From the NCBI GenBank assembly GCA_038106145.1, contig JAYODD010000031.1, positions 1 through 15,560 of the forward strand: a stretch of DNA of 15,560 bases. The letters run 5' to 3'. Position numbers and translations under genes: made by a program. This stretch comes from JBFJKD01 sp038106145. Lineage in GTDB: Bacteria; Pseudomonadota; Gammaproteobacteria; Pseudomonadales; Porticoccaceae. How positions within the stretch are numbered: the first letter of the stretch is position 1; each line of letters opens with the position of its first letter. The notes beneath the pieces were generated by a model. That model was not told the origin of the DNA. It worked only from the letters and a program-made list of their open reading frames with translations, and searched no databases. Below are positions 1 through 6,700 of this stretch, piece after piece.

Positions 1-91
1 TTATTGCGTGAGGGCGTAGACATTACCGGGCCGCGGCGTCGACAGGGTGTCGCGGTCGGTGTGTCGGATGTGATACAGGGGTTTTGATTCC
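1..91 (+). other. 5' flank of tRNA-Trp, unassigned
   Basis: No gene can be assigned with confidence. Frame 3 ends at a TGA at 9-11 after codons for Ile-Ala. This would fit the last residues of an upstream gene such as tuf, which precedes tRNA-Trp in many gammaproteobacteria, but three codons cannot prove it. Frame 1 is open from the left edge to a TGA at 85-87 (28 codons) and resembles no family I know. A small dyad, CGACA/TGTCG (40-44 with 48-52), and a competing CCGCG/CGCGG pair (31-35 with 51-55) are present without a U-run, so this is not an intrinsic terminator. I see no convincing promoter for the tRNA, which may be read from upstream. Confidence 0.3.
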
Positions 92-167
92 AGGCCAGTA
101 GTTCAATTGGTAGAGCACCGGTCTCCAAAACCGGGGGTTGGGGGTTCGAGTCCCTCCTGGCCTGCCA
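92..167 (+). tRNA. tRNA-Trp (anticodon CCA)
   Basis: The 76-nt sequence folds into a full cloverleaf. The acceptor stem is AGGCCAG (92-98) with CTGGCCT (157-163). The D stem is GTTC/GAGC (101-104 with 113-116). The anticodon stem is CCGGT/ACCGG (118-122 with 130-134) around loop CTCCAAA, with anticodon CCA at 125-127. The T arm is GGGGG/CCCTC around TTCGAGT. The discriminator is G164, and the 3' CCA (165-167) is encoded. The D loop, anticodon arm and T loop match the E. coli tRNA-Trp as remembered. It reads UGG codons. It lies 41 nt before secE with no terminator between, so it is probably processed from a transcript shared with secE-nusG. Confidence 0.98.
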
Positions 168-208
168 GGATACGGCGCGGCCAACAGGTCGACAGGTGAG
201 ATAGTAGT

Positions 209-577
209 ATGAACGCAGCGGCGGAAGAGAAGTCCTATCGTTTCGATACGCCGAAGTGGCTGCTCGTCACCCTGGTGGTGGGCGGCGGTATCTACGGCAA
301 TTATTACTACGGCGCCGAACCCGTTTTGTACCGGGCAATCGGACTGATTGTGCTGGCGGCCGTCGCGGTGGCGATCGCCATGCAAACCGCGAAGGGCGCG
401 GCGGTGTGGAATCTGGCCAAGGGCGCGAGAGTTGAAGTGGGTCGGGTGGTGTGGCCGACGCGCAATGAACGCAACCAGACCACTCTCGTGGTGGTCGGCT
501 TTATTTTTGTCATGGCGCTGATACTGTGGGGTCTCGATGCCCTGTTTGGCTGGATCGCAGCCGGAATTATCGGTTAG
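209..577 (+). CDS. secE: Preprotein translocase subunit SecE
   Basis: This 122-residue inner-membrane protein is the essential clamp that holds SecY in the SecYEG export channel. Three hydrophobic segments are visible, at about residues 17-35, 43-60 and 93-118. This is the three-helix form typical of gammaproteobacteria; many bacteria have only the last helix. The conserved amphipathic hinge before the last helix is present, with the family motif VVWPTR at 80-85 (WPT at 82-84). The ATG at 209 is preceded by AGGTGA (194-199) at normal spacing. It follows tRNA-Trp and is separated from nusG by only 9 nt, the usual secE-nusG operon pairing. Identification is secure from the C-terminal segment and the context. 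Confidence 0.97.
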   Translation: MNAAAEEKSYRFDTPKWLLVTLVVGGGIYGNYYYGAEPVLYRAIGLIVLAAVAVAIAMQTAKGAAVWNLAKGARVEVGRVVWPTRNERNQTTLVVVGFIFVMALILWGLDALFGWIAAGIIG

Positions 578-586
578 GAGAGGGCG

Positions 587-1120
587 ATGTCGAAGCGTTG
601 GTATGTAGTACACGCCTATTCCGGTTACGAGAAGAAGGTGGCGGCTGCGCTTCAGGAGCGGGTCACCCGCATGAATATGCAGGATCAGTTTGGCGATATT
701 CTGGTGCCCACCGAAGAAGTGATCGAGATGCGCAGCGGCCAGAAACGCAAAAGCGAGCGCAAATTTTTCCCCGGCTATGTCTTGGTGCAGATGGAATTGA
801 CGGACGAATCCTGGCATCTGGTCAAGGAAACGCCGCGGGTGCTGGGCTTTATCGGTGGCAAGGCCGACAAGCCGGCACCGATTACCGATCGCGAAGCGGA
901 GTCGATTCTGCAACGGGTGCACGATTCCGAGGACAAGCCCAAGCCGAAAACCATGTTTGAACCGGGCGAAATGGTGCGCGTCACCGATGGCCCGTTCAAC
1001 GATTTCAACGGTGCGGTTGAGGAAGTGAATTACGACAAGAACAGGCTGCGTGTGGCCGTCATGATTTTCGGTCGCTCGACGCCGGTTGAGCTGGATTTTA
1101 ATCAGGTCGAGAAGGCCTGA
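587..1120 (+). CDS. nusG: Transcription termination/antitermination factor NusG
   Basis: This 177-residue factor binds the RNA polymerase clamp and suppresses pausing. Through its C-terminal domain it contacts either Rho or ribosomal protein S10, so coupling transcription to translation. The N-terminal NGN domain (about 1-115) opens with MSKRWYVVHAYSGYEKKV and carries the signature FFPGYV at 60-65. A charged linker rich in Lys and Pro (115-121) leads to the KOW domain (about 124-177). F161 in the segment MIFGR corresponds to E. coli F165, the S10/Rho contact residue. The ribosome-binding AGGAG (576-580) overlaps the secE stop codon, and the ATG at 587 follows it by 6 nt. The length matches the family (181 in E. 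coli). Confidence 0.98.
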   Translation: MSKRWYVVHAYSGYEKKVAAALQERVTRMNMQDQFGDILVPTEEVIEMRSGQKRKSERKFFPGYVLVQMELTDESWHLVKETPRVLGFIGGKADKPAPITDREAESILQRVHDSEDKPKPKTMFEPGEMVRVTDGPFNDFNGAVEEVNYDKNRLRVAVMIFGRSTPVELDFNQVEKA

Positions 1121-1130
1121 TCACTAAGGT

Positions 1131-1200
1131 GCGTCGATGTAGATCGACGCGGGGAGCCAGCGACGGAGAGCGCGCGTCAGGCGCGTGGATCCCGAGGCGC
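1131..1200 (+). promoter_or_regulatory. L11 operon leader, candidate L1 autoregulatory site
   Basis: The 103-nt gap between nusG and rplK is strongly structured. A perfect 8-bp hairpin, GCGTCGAT/ATCGACGC (1131-1138 with 1143-1150, loop GTAG), is followed by GGGGAGCC (1151-1158), a CGCGC/GCGCG hairpin (1171-1175 with 1181-1185) and GTGGATCCC (1185-1193). GGGG (1151-1154) can pair with TCCC (1190-1193), and CC (1157-1158) with GG (1187-1188), leaving an asymmetric loop. In E. coli the L1 protein represses rplK-rplA by binding such a leader, which mimics its 23S rRNA site, and here the G-rich strand and GUGGAU resemble that rRNA target as remembered. That this is the L1 site is inferred from position and resemblance. 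Neither hairpin has a U-run. Confidence 0.5.
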
Positions 1201-1223
1201 TAACACCCATTTGGAGGCAAGTA

Positions 1224-1655
1224 ATGGCAAAGAAAGTACAGGCGTATATCAAGTTACAGGTGGCGGCCGGGAAGGCCAATCCAAGTCCCCCGGTGGGACC
1301 GGCCCTCGGTCAGCACGGGGTTAACATCATGGAGTTCTGCAAGGCGTTTAACGCGCAGACCCAGCACCTCGAGCCGGGCTTGCCCACGCCGGTGGTGATC
1401 ACCGTGTACAGCGACCGCAGCTTCACCTTTATTATGAAGACACCGCCGGCGGCGGTGCTGCTGCTCAAGGCGGCGGGTGTGGCCAAGGGTAGCGGGCGAC
1501 CCAATACCGAGAAAGTTGGCAAGGTGACGCGCGCGCAGCTGGAAGAGGTCGCCAATCTAAAAATGCCCGATCTGACGGCGTCGGATCTGGATGCCGCGGT
1601 GCGTACCATTGCCGGTAGTGCACGCAGTGCCGGCCTCGAAGTGGAGGGCGTGTAA
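1224..1655 (+). CDS. rplK: 50S ribosomal protein L11
   Basis: L11 binds the GTPase-associated region of 23S rRNA at the stalk base. It affects factor-dependent GTP hydrolysis and stringent activation of RelA, and is the target site of thiostrepton-type drugs. The protein has 143 residues (142 in E. coli). The N-terminal domain carries the proline-rich segment PSPPVGPALGQHGVNIMEFC (20-39), which faces factors and drugs, and the rRNA-binding C-terminal domain begins at about residue 73. I chose the ATG at 1224 because it starts the family MAKKVQAYIKLQ sequence and has GGAGG at 1213-1217. An upstream in-frame GTG at 1185 would add 13 unrelated residues and has no ribosome-binding site. rplA follows after 1 nt, so the two are probably translationally coupled. 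Confidence 0.98.
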   Translation: MAKKVQAYIKLQVAAGKANPSPPVGPALGQHGVNIMEFCKAFNAQTQHLEPGLPTPVVITVYSDRSFTFIMKTPPAAVLLLKAAGVAKGSGRPNTEKVGKVTRAQLEEVANLKMPDLTASDLDAAVRTIAGSARSAGLEVEGV

Positions 1656-1656
1656 C

Positions 1657-2352
1657 ATGGCCAGAATGTCCAAGCGTCAGCGCGCCATTCAGGAAAAAGT
1701 TGTGCCGGGCAAGCTGTACAGCATTACCGAGGCGGTGGAGTTGCTCAAATCAGTTGCCACCAGCAAATTTAACGAAACTGTCGATGTGGCCGTTAATTTA
1801 GGCATTGATCCGCGCAAATCCGATCAGGCGGTGCGCGGTGCAACCACGTTGCCTCACGGTACGGGCAAAACCGTCCGCGTCGCCGTATTCGCCCAGGGGG
1901 CCAGTGCAGAAGACGCCAAAGCGGCGGGCGCCGATCTGGTGGGCATGGACGACCTCGCCGCCGAAATCAAGGCCGGCAAGATGGATTTCGATGTGGTGAT
2001 TGCGAGCCCGGACGCCATGCGCGTCGTCGGTCAGCTCGGCCAGGTGCTCGGCCCGCGCGGTCTGATGCCCAACCCCAAGACTGGCACCGTAACTCCCGAT
2101 GTCGTGAGCGCGGTTAAAAACGCCAAGGCGGGTCAGATACGTTTTCGGGCGGACAAAAACGGTATTATCCACGGTGGTGTCGGTAGCATTACCTTCGACG
2201 CCGCTGCCATCGCTGCAAATCTGGAAGCGCTAATTGCGGATCTCAAAAAAATTAAACCCGCATCGGCCAAGGGCGTCTATCTGCAGAAGATCACCCTGTC
2301 CACCACGATGGGTCCCGGTTTAAGCATAGATCAATCGTCTCTGGAGAGCTAA
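1657..2352 (+). CDS. rplA: 50S ribosomal protein L1
   Basis: L1 forms the mobile arm that guides the outgoing tRNA from the E site, and in E. coli it also represses the L11 operon. The protein has 231 residues (234 in E. coli). Domain I is split around an inserted domain II (about 68-159). Family signatures are LGPRGLMPNPKTGT (131-144), IRFRADKNGIIHGGVG (161-176) and TTMGPG (216-221). The invariant Thr217 and Met218 of the RNA-recognition loop are present at the same numbers as in well-studied L1 proteins. The ATG at 1657 is preceded by GGAGGG (1643-1648) inside the end of rplK and lies 1 nt after the rplK stop. A second ATG at 1669 is possible but has no better site. Stop TAA at 2350-2352. 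Confidence 0.97.
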   Translation: MARMSKRQRAIQEKVVPGKLYSITEAVELLKSVATSKFNETVDVAVNLGIDPRKSDQAVRGATTLPHGTGKTVRVAVFAQGASAEDAKAAGADLVGMDDLAAEIKAGKMDFDVVIASPDAMRVVGQLGQVLGPRGLMPNPKTGTVTPDVVSAVKNAKAGQIRFRADKNGIIHGGVGSITFDAAAIAANLEALIADLKKIKPASAKGVYLQKITLSTTMGPGLSIDQSSLES

Positions 2353-2619
2353 AGACGAACACAACAGACTTTAGGGTTAGCGCCGTGATGTTGGTATCGC
2401 GGCGCCGACCGTTAAAGACCGCCGGTTCCCCGCAGGGGGTTTAATGGAGGTTTGTTGGGGCTCTGCACATTCGAGCCGCGACGCCACCGCCAGCGTAAAC
2501 GGCGTGACCCGATTCAGTGTTGGTTAGCTGGATTTGTTCACCGCAACAACGCCCCGGTTTGCAGGTTGAGCAGGGGCAGGCGCTGGGTTAACTACCCAGC
2601 AAATCCAGGAGATATTTTT
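2353..2619 (+). promoter_or_regulatory. rplJ leader, candidate L10-(L7/L12) autoregulatory RNA
   Basis: This 267-nt gap holds no gene but several stem-loops. The strongest is a 10-bp stem at 2380-2389 with 2396-2405 around loop GTTGGT, with one G-U pair when read as RNA. Others are CCCC/GGGG (2428-2431 with 2435-2438), GGCTC/GAGCC (2459-2463 with 2473-2477), ACGCC/GGCGT (2481-2485 with 2501-2505), GCCCC/GGGGC (2551-2555 with 2573-2577) and a 7-bp stem GCTGGGT/ACCCAGC (2582-2588 with 2594-2600, loop TAACT) just before the rplJ ribosome-binding site. In E. coli a long rplJ leader binds L10-L7/L12 and blocks translation, and the location and length fit. I cannot identify the exact L10 kink-turn, nor a clear promoter in this gap. 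Confidence 0.55.
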
Positions 2620-3153
2620 GTGGCATTAAATCTCGAAGACAAGAAAGCGATTGTCGCAGACGTTAACGAGACTGCCCTCAATGCATTGTCACTGGTTATT
2701 GCCGATGCCCGTGGCGTCAACGTTACCGCTATTACCGAGCTGCGCAAGCAAGCCCGGGAAAATAACGTCGACCTGCGCATCGTCAAGAACACCCTGGCAA
2801 AGCGCGCGTTTGTCGGCACGGAGTTTGAGTGTGTCACGGCCGCGCTGGTCGGACCCTCCCTGTTTGGTTTTTCCATGGGAGACCCGGGTGCCGCGGCGAG
2901 GCTGTTCAAGGAGTTCGCGAAAACTAACGAACACTTTTCAGTCAAGGCGCTATCCGTCAGTGGCCAAATGCTTAGCGAGGAGCAACTCGATGTGCTCGCC
3001 AATTTACCCACCCTGCATCAGGCGTTGGGTCAACTGGCTAGCGTCATGATTGCTCCGGTTACCAAGTTGACGCGCACGCTTAACGAAGTGCCGACCAAGG
3101 TAACTCGCGCGGTGGCAGCCGTTCGCGATCAGAAACAGCAGGACGCCGCATAA
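2620..3153 (+). CDS. rplJ: 50S ribosomal protein L10 (long C-terminal tail)
   Basis: L10 anchors L7/L12 dimers to the ribosome; its N-terminal domain binds 23S rRNA next to L11 and its C-terminal helix carries the dimers. The start is a GTG at 2620 after AGGAGA (2608-2613), giving the family start ALNLEDKKAIVADV. The frame stays open upstream to 2452, but that stretch is unlike L10 and lies in the leader. The protein has 177 residues against about 165 in E. coli. The extra length lies in the C-terminal helix, where an 11-residue unit is repeated: residues 147-157 (VTKLTRTLNEV) and 158-168 (PTKVTRAVAAV). The internal marker GPSLFGFSMGDPGAAARLFKEF (79-100) confirms the family. Likely autoregulated with L7/L12. 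Confidence 0.97.
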   Translation: MALNLEDKKAIVADVNETALNALSLVIADARGVNVTAITELRKQARENNVDLRIVKNTLAKRAFVGTEFECVTAALVGPSLFGFSMGDPGAAARLFKEFAKTNEHFSVKALSVSGQMLSEEQLDVLANLPTLHQALGQLASVMIAPVTKLTRTLNEVPTKVTRAVAAVRDQKQQDAA

Positions 3154-3200
3154 GCGGTTTTCGGCTAAAACGTAATTCATTTGTAACAGGAGATAGAGTC

Positions 3201-3575
3201 ATGGCTCTTTCCAAAGAAGATATTTTAAATGCTATTGCTGAAATGAGTGTGATGGACGTGGTCGAGTTGGTGGCTGCGATGGAAGAAAAATTTGGTGTGT
3301 CCGCCACTGCCGCCGTGGCTGTTGCCGCAGCACCCGCTGCCGCCGCTGCTGCTGTTGAAGAGCAAACCGAGTTTAACATCGTGCTGGCCTCGGTTGGCGA
3401 CAAGAAAGTGAACGTCATCAAGGCGGTGCGGGCGATCACGGGCCTCGGTCTGAAAGAAGCGAAGGATATGGTTGACGGCGCGCCTGCCACTGTTAAAGAA
3501 GGCGCTTCCAAAGCAGAAGCAGAGGACGCCAAGAAGCAATTGGAAGAAGCTGGCGCAACGGTCGAACTGAAGTAA
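3201..3575 (+). CDS. rplL: 50S ribosomal protein L7/L12
   Basis: L7/L12 is the only multicopy ribosomal protein; its dimers recruit EF-G, EF-Tu, IF2 and RF3 and promote their GTP hydrolysis. Its 124 residues divide into the N-terminal dimerisation domain that binds L10 (about 1-33), a flexible Ala/Val-rich hinge (34-53, with runs of alanine) and the factor-binding C-terminal domain (54-124). The last carries KVNVIKAVRAITGLGLKEAK (69-88), the conserved factor-contact helix pair. The ATG at 3201 is preceded by a strong AGGAGAT (3188-3194). The gap from rplJ is 47 nt and includes a small GTTTT/AAAAC dyad (3157-3161 with 3167-3171). The good independent ribosome-binding site fits the need for more L12 than L10. 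Confidence 0.99.
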   Translation: MALSKEDILNAIAEMSVMDVVELVAAMEEKFGVSATAAVAVAAAPAAAAAAVEEQTEFNIVLASVGDKKVNVIKAVRAITGLGLKEAKDMVDGAPATVKEGASKAEAEDAKKQLEEAGATVELK

Positions 3576-3621
3576 GGTTGCCAACGACTGGATGCGCATT
3601 GTCTGAGGTGATCAGGCGCTG

Positions 3622-3650
3622 GGCTGGCGGGGAATCCTCGCCAGCCTTTT
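3622..3650 (+). terminator. Intrinsic terminator / attenuator between rplL and rpoB
   Basis: An 11-bp stem joins 3622-3632 to 3636-3646 (GGCTGGCGGGG with CCTCGCCAGCC, one G-U pair) around a 3-nt AAT loop. It is followed at once by TTTT and then CCTGCTT. The GC-rich stem plus a short U-run is a classic Rho-independent signal, but the interrupted U-run predicts leaky termination. In E. coli an attenuator at the same place lowers rpoBC transcription to a fraction of that of the ribosomal protein genes. The same role is inferred here, since rpoB and rpoC have no obvious promoter of their own. Confidence 0.85.
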
Positions 3651-3688
3651 CCTGCTTGTGGGTCAAATCGCAGGCAGTCGTGGTCTCC

Positions 3689-3720
3689 TGTCGGGGGTGG
3701 CCGCGGGTGGTGATCCGACA
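3689..3720 (+). other. Stem-loop just upstream of the rpoB ribosome-binding site
   Basis: TGTCGG (3689-3694) can pair perfectly with CCGACA (3715-3720) around a 20-nt G-rich loop. A weaker CCTGC/GCAGG pair lies just before it (3651-3655 with 3670-3674). In E. coli the rplL-rpoB spacer also holds an RNase III processing site downstream of the attenuator. These short stems are not a typical long RNase III duplex, so processing here is only a possibility. Confidence 0.3.
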
Positions 3721-3747
3721 AGGTAAATGTTCTGGGGAAGAATACTG

Positions 3748-6700
3748 ATGGCTTACTCGTACACTGAGAAAAAACGAATTCGCAAAGATTTTGGCAAGCT
3801 GCCGCAGGTAATGGATCAACCCTACCTGCTCGCAATTCAGCTCGACTCCTATCGAAAATTTACGCAAGCCGGGGTAGCCGCAGAGGAGCGTGGCAATACA
3901 GGATTGCACGCGGCGTTCAATTCGGTCTTTCCGATTGAGAGTTTTTCCGGTAACGCGCGTCTCGAGTACGTCGATTACCAGCTCGGCAAGCCGGTGTTCG
4001 ATGTGGAAGAGTGCAAGCTGCGCGGGGCAACGTTTGCGGTACCCCTGCGCGTGCGGGTACGCCTGGTCCTGATGGACAAGGAAACGGGTAATAAGGCCAT
4101 CAAGGATATCAAGGAGCAGGAAGTGTACATGGGGGAAATTCCCCTGATGACCGATCACGGTACCTTTGTTGTCAATGGCACGGAGCGGGTGATCGTGTCC
4201 CAGTTGCATCGCTCCCCCGGCGTGTTTTTTGACCACGACAAGGGCAAAACCCACTCCTCCGGGAAGCTGCTGTATTCGGCGCGGATTATTCCCTACCGTG
4301 GTTCGTGGCTCGATTTCGAGTTTGATGCGAAGGATCTGGTGTTTGTACGCATAGATCGGCGCCGCAAATTGCCGGCCAGTATTTTGCTGCGCGCGCTGGG
4401 CTACAGTTCTGCCGAAATGCTGGAGATGTTTTTTGACACCAGCACCTTCAATATTGGCAAAAAGGGCGAGTACACGCTGGATCTGGAACCGGCGCGTCTG
4501 CGCGGCGAGATGGCTGGCTTCGATATCAAGGGCAAGGGTGGCAAGGTTATTGTCGAAGAAGGGCGACGGGTTACCGCGCGGCATATCCGCCAACTGGAGT
4601 CCGACAAGATTACCAAACTCGAAGTGCCCGCGGATTATCTGTGTGGCCTGGCGCTGGCGAAGGATATTCCCGACCCGGAAACGGGCGAATTGTTGTTCGA
4701 ATGCAACACGGTGATAACCCCCGAAGTGCTCGAGCAACTGGGCGCGGCAGGGTTGAAAAAAATCGAGACGATTTATACCAACGACCTCGATTGTGGACCC
4801 TTCATGGCGGACACGCTGCGCATTGATGCCGCGCGTACAGAACTGGACGCGCTGGTGGAAATTTACCGCATGATGCGCCCCGGCGAGCCACCCACCAAGG
4901 ATTCGGCGGAAAACCTGTTTAACAATCTGTTTTTTAATGCCGACCGCTACGACCTGTCCGCGGTCGGCCGCATGAAATTCAACCGCCGTCTCGGGCGCAG
5001 CGAGATCGAAGGCCCCGGCACGCTGGAAAAAGAAGATATCGTGGCCGTACTGAAAACCCTGATTGCAATTCGCAATGGTCAGGGCCAGGTGGACGATATC
5101 GACCATTTGGGTAACCGGCGCGTGCGCTCGGTCGGCGAAATGGCGGAAAACCAGTTCCGCATTGGTTTGGTGCGCGTGGAGCGCGCGGTCAAGGATCGTC
5201 TGTCCGTGGCCGAAACCGAGGGCCTGATGCCCCAGGATATGGTCAATGCGAAGCCGGTTGCCGCCGCCATGAAGGAATTTTTCGGCTCCAGCCAGCTGTC
5301 CCAGTTTATGGATCAGAACAATCCCCTGTCGGAGGTGACCCACAAGCGACGGGTATCCGCGTTAGGGCCGGGTGGTTTAACCCGCGAGCGCGCGGGATTC
5401 GAAGTGCGCGATGTGCATCCCACCCACTATGGCCGGGTGTGTCCAATTGAAACCCCGGAAGGTCCGAATATCGGCCTGATTAATTCCCTTGCCAATTACG
5501 CGCGCACCAACGAGTACGGATTTCTGGAGACGCCGTATCGGCGCGTGGTGGACGGTAAAGTAACCAAAGATATCGAGTTTTTGTCCGCCATCAATGAATC
5601 GGAGTACGTGATCGCCCAGGCTTCTGCGGAAATCAATGACAAGGGCGAGTTGATCGAAGATCTGGTTACCGTTCGTCACGGCGGTGAATTTACTGTCAAA
5701 CAACCCGCTGAAGTTCAGTATATGGATGTGTCGCCGCGGCAGGTGGTATCGGTGGCGGCGGCCATGATTCCATTCCTGGAGCACGATGATGCCAACCGGG
5801 CGCTGATGGGCTCCAACATGCAGCGCCAGGCGGTGCCCACCCTGCGCACCGACAAACCGTTGGTTGGTACCGGAATGGAGCGCATTGTCGCCGGGGATTC
5901 CGGTGTGTGCGTGGTGGCCAAACGCGGTGGCGTGATTGAAAGCGCCGACGCCGCACGGATCGTGGTGCGCGTTAACGATGGTGAGGTAGAAACTGGCGAT
6001 GCCGGTGTCGATATTTACAACCTGATCAAGTACACGCGCTCCAATCAGAACACCTGTATCAACCAGCGCGCCATCGTCAAGCAGGGCGACGTTGTCGATC
6101 GCGGCGATATTCTGGCGGATGGCCCGTCGGTGGATCTCGGTGAGCTGGCCCTCGGCCAGAACATGCGTATCGCGTTTATGCCCTGGAATGGCTACAACTT
6201 TGAAGACTCCATTCTGATTTCTGAGCGGGTGGTGGAGGAAGATCGCTTTACCACCATCCACATTCAGGAGCTGACCTGCGTCGCGCGCGACACCAAGCTC
6301 GGCTCGGAAGAGATCACTTCCGATATTCCCAATGTGGGCGAGTCGGCGCTGGCCCGTCTCGACGAATCGGGCATTGTTTACATCGGTGCTGAAGTTGACG
6401 CCGGGGACATTCTGGTGGGTAAGGTAACCCCCAAGGGTGAAACCCAGTTGACCCCGGAAGAAAAATTATTGCGCGCCATTTTTGGTGAAAAAGCCAGTGA
6501 TGTGAAAGACACGTCCCTGCGCGTCCCGAGCAGCACCCGGGGCACGGTAATTGACGTGCAGGTATTCACCCGCGAGGGGCTGGAAAAAGATGAACGCTCC
6601 AAGCAAATCGAAAAAACTGCGCTGAATCAGTTCCGCAAGGACCTGAACGACGAATTCCGGATCATGGAAAATGCCACTTTCGAACGCCTGCGCGCGGCGC

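Noticed and set aside
39..76. TCGACA (39-44) and TGATAC (71-76) as a promoter for tRNA-Trp
   Set aside because: The spacer would be 26 bp, far from the usual 16-18, and no better pairing of elements was seen.
1..87. 28-codon frame open from the left edge to TGA 85-87
   Set aside because: It resembles no known family, runs almost into tRNA-Trp, and is short enough to be open by chance in GC-rich DNA.
526..960. 144-codon + strand frame overlapping secE and nusG
   Set aside because: It lies in another frame across two certain genes, with no ribosome-binding site and a low-complexity, arginine/glycine-rich product typical of a shadow.
1185..1223. N-terminal extension of rplK from GTG 1185
   Set aside because: The added residues are unlike L11, lie in the leader RNA and lack a ribosome-binding site. 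ATG 1224 has GGAGG at good spacing.
2452..2619. 56-residue N-terminal extension of rplJ
   Set aside because: It is open only by chance through the structured leader, and L10 similarity begins exactly at GTG 2620 with a good AGGAGA site.
3727..3747. ATG 3727 as the rpoB start
   Set aside because: The nearest AAGG is too close to the ATG, and the seven added residues are not part of RpoB. ATG 3748 begins the family sequence.
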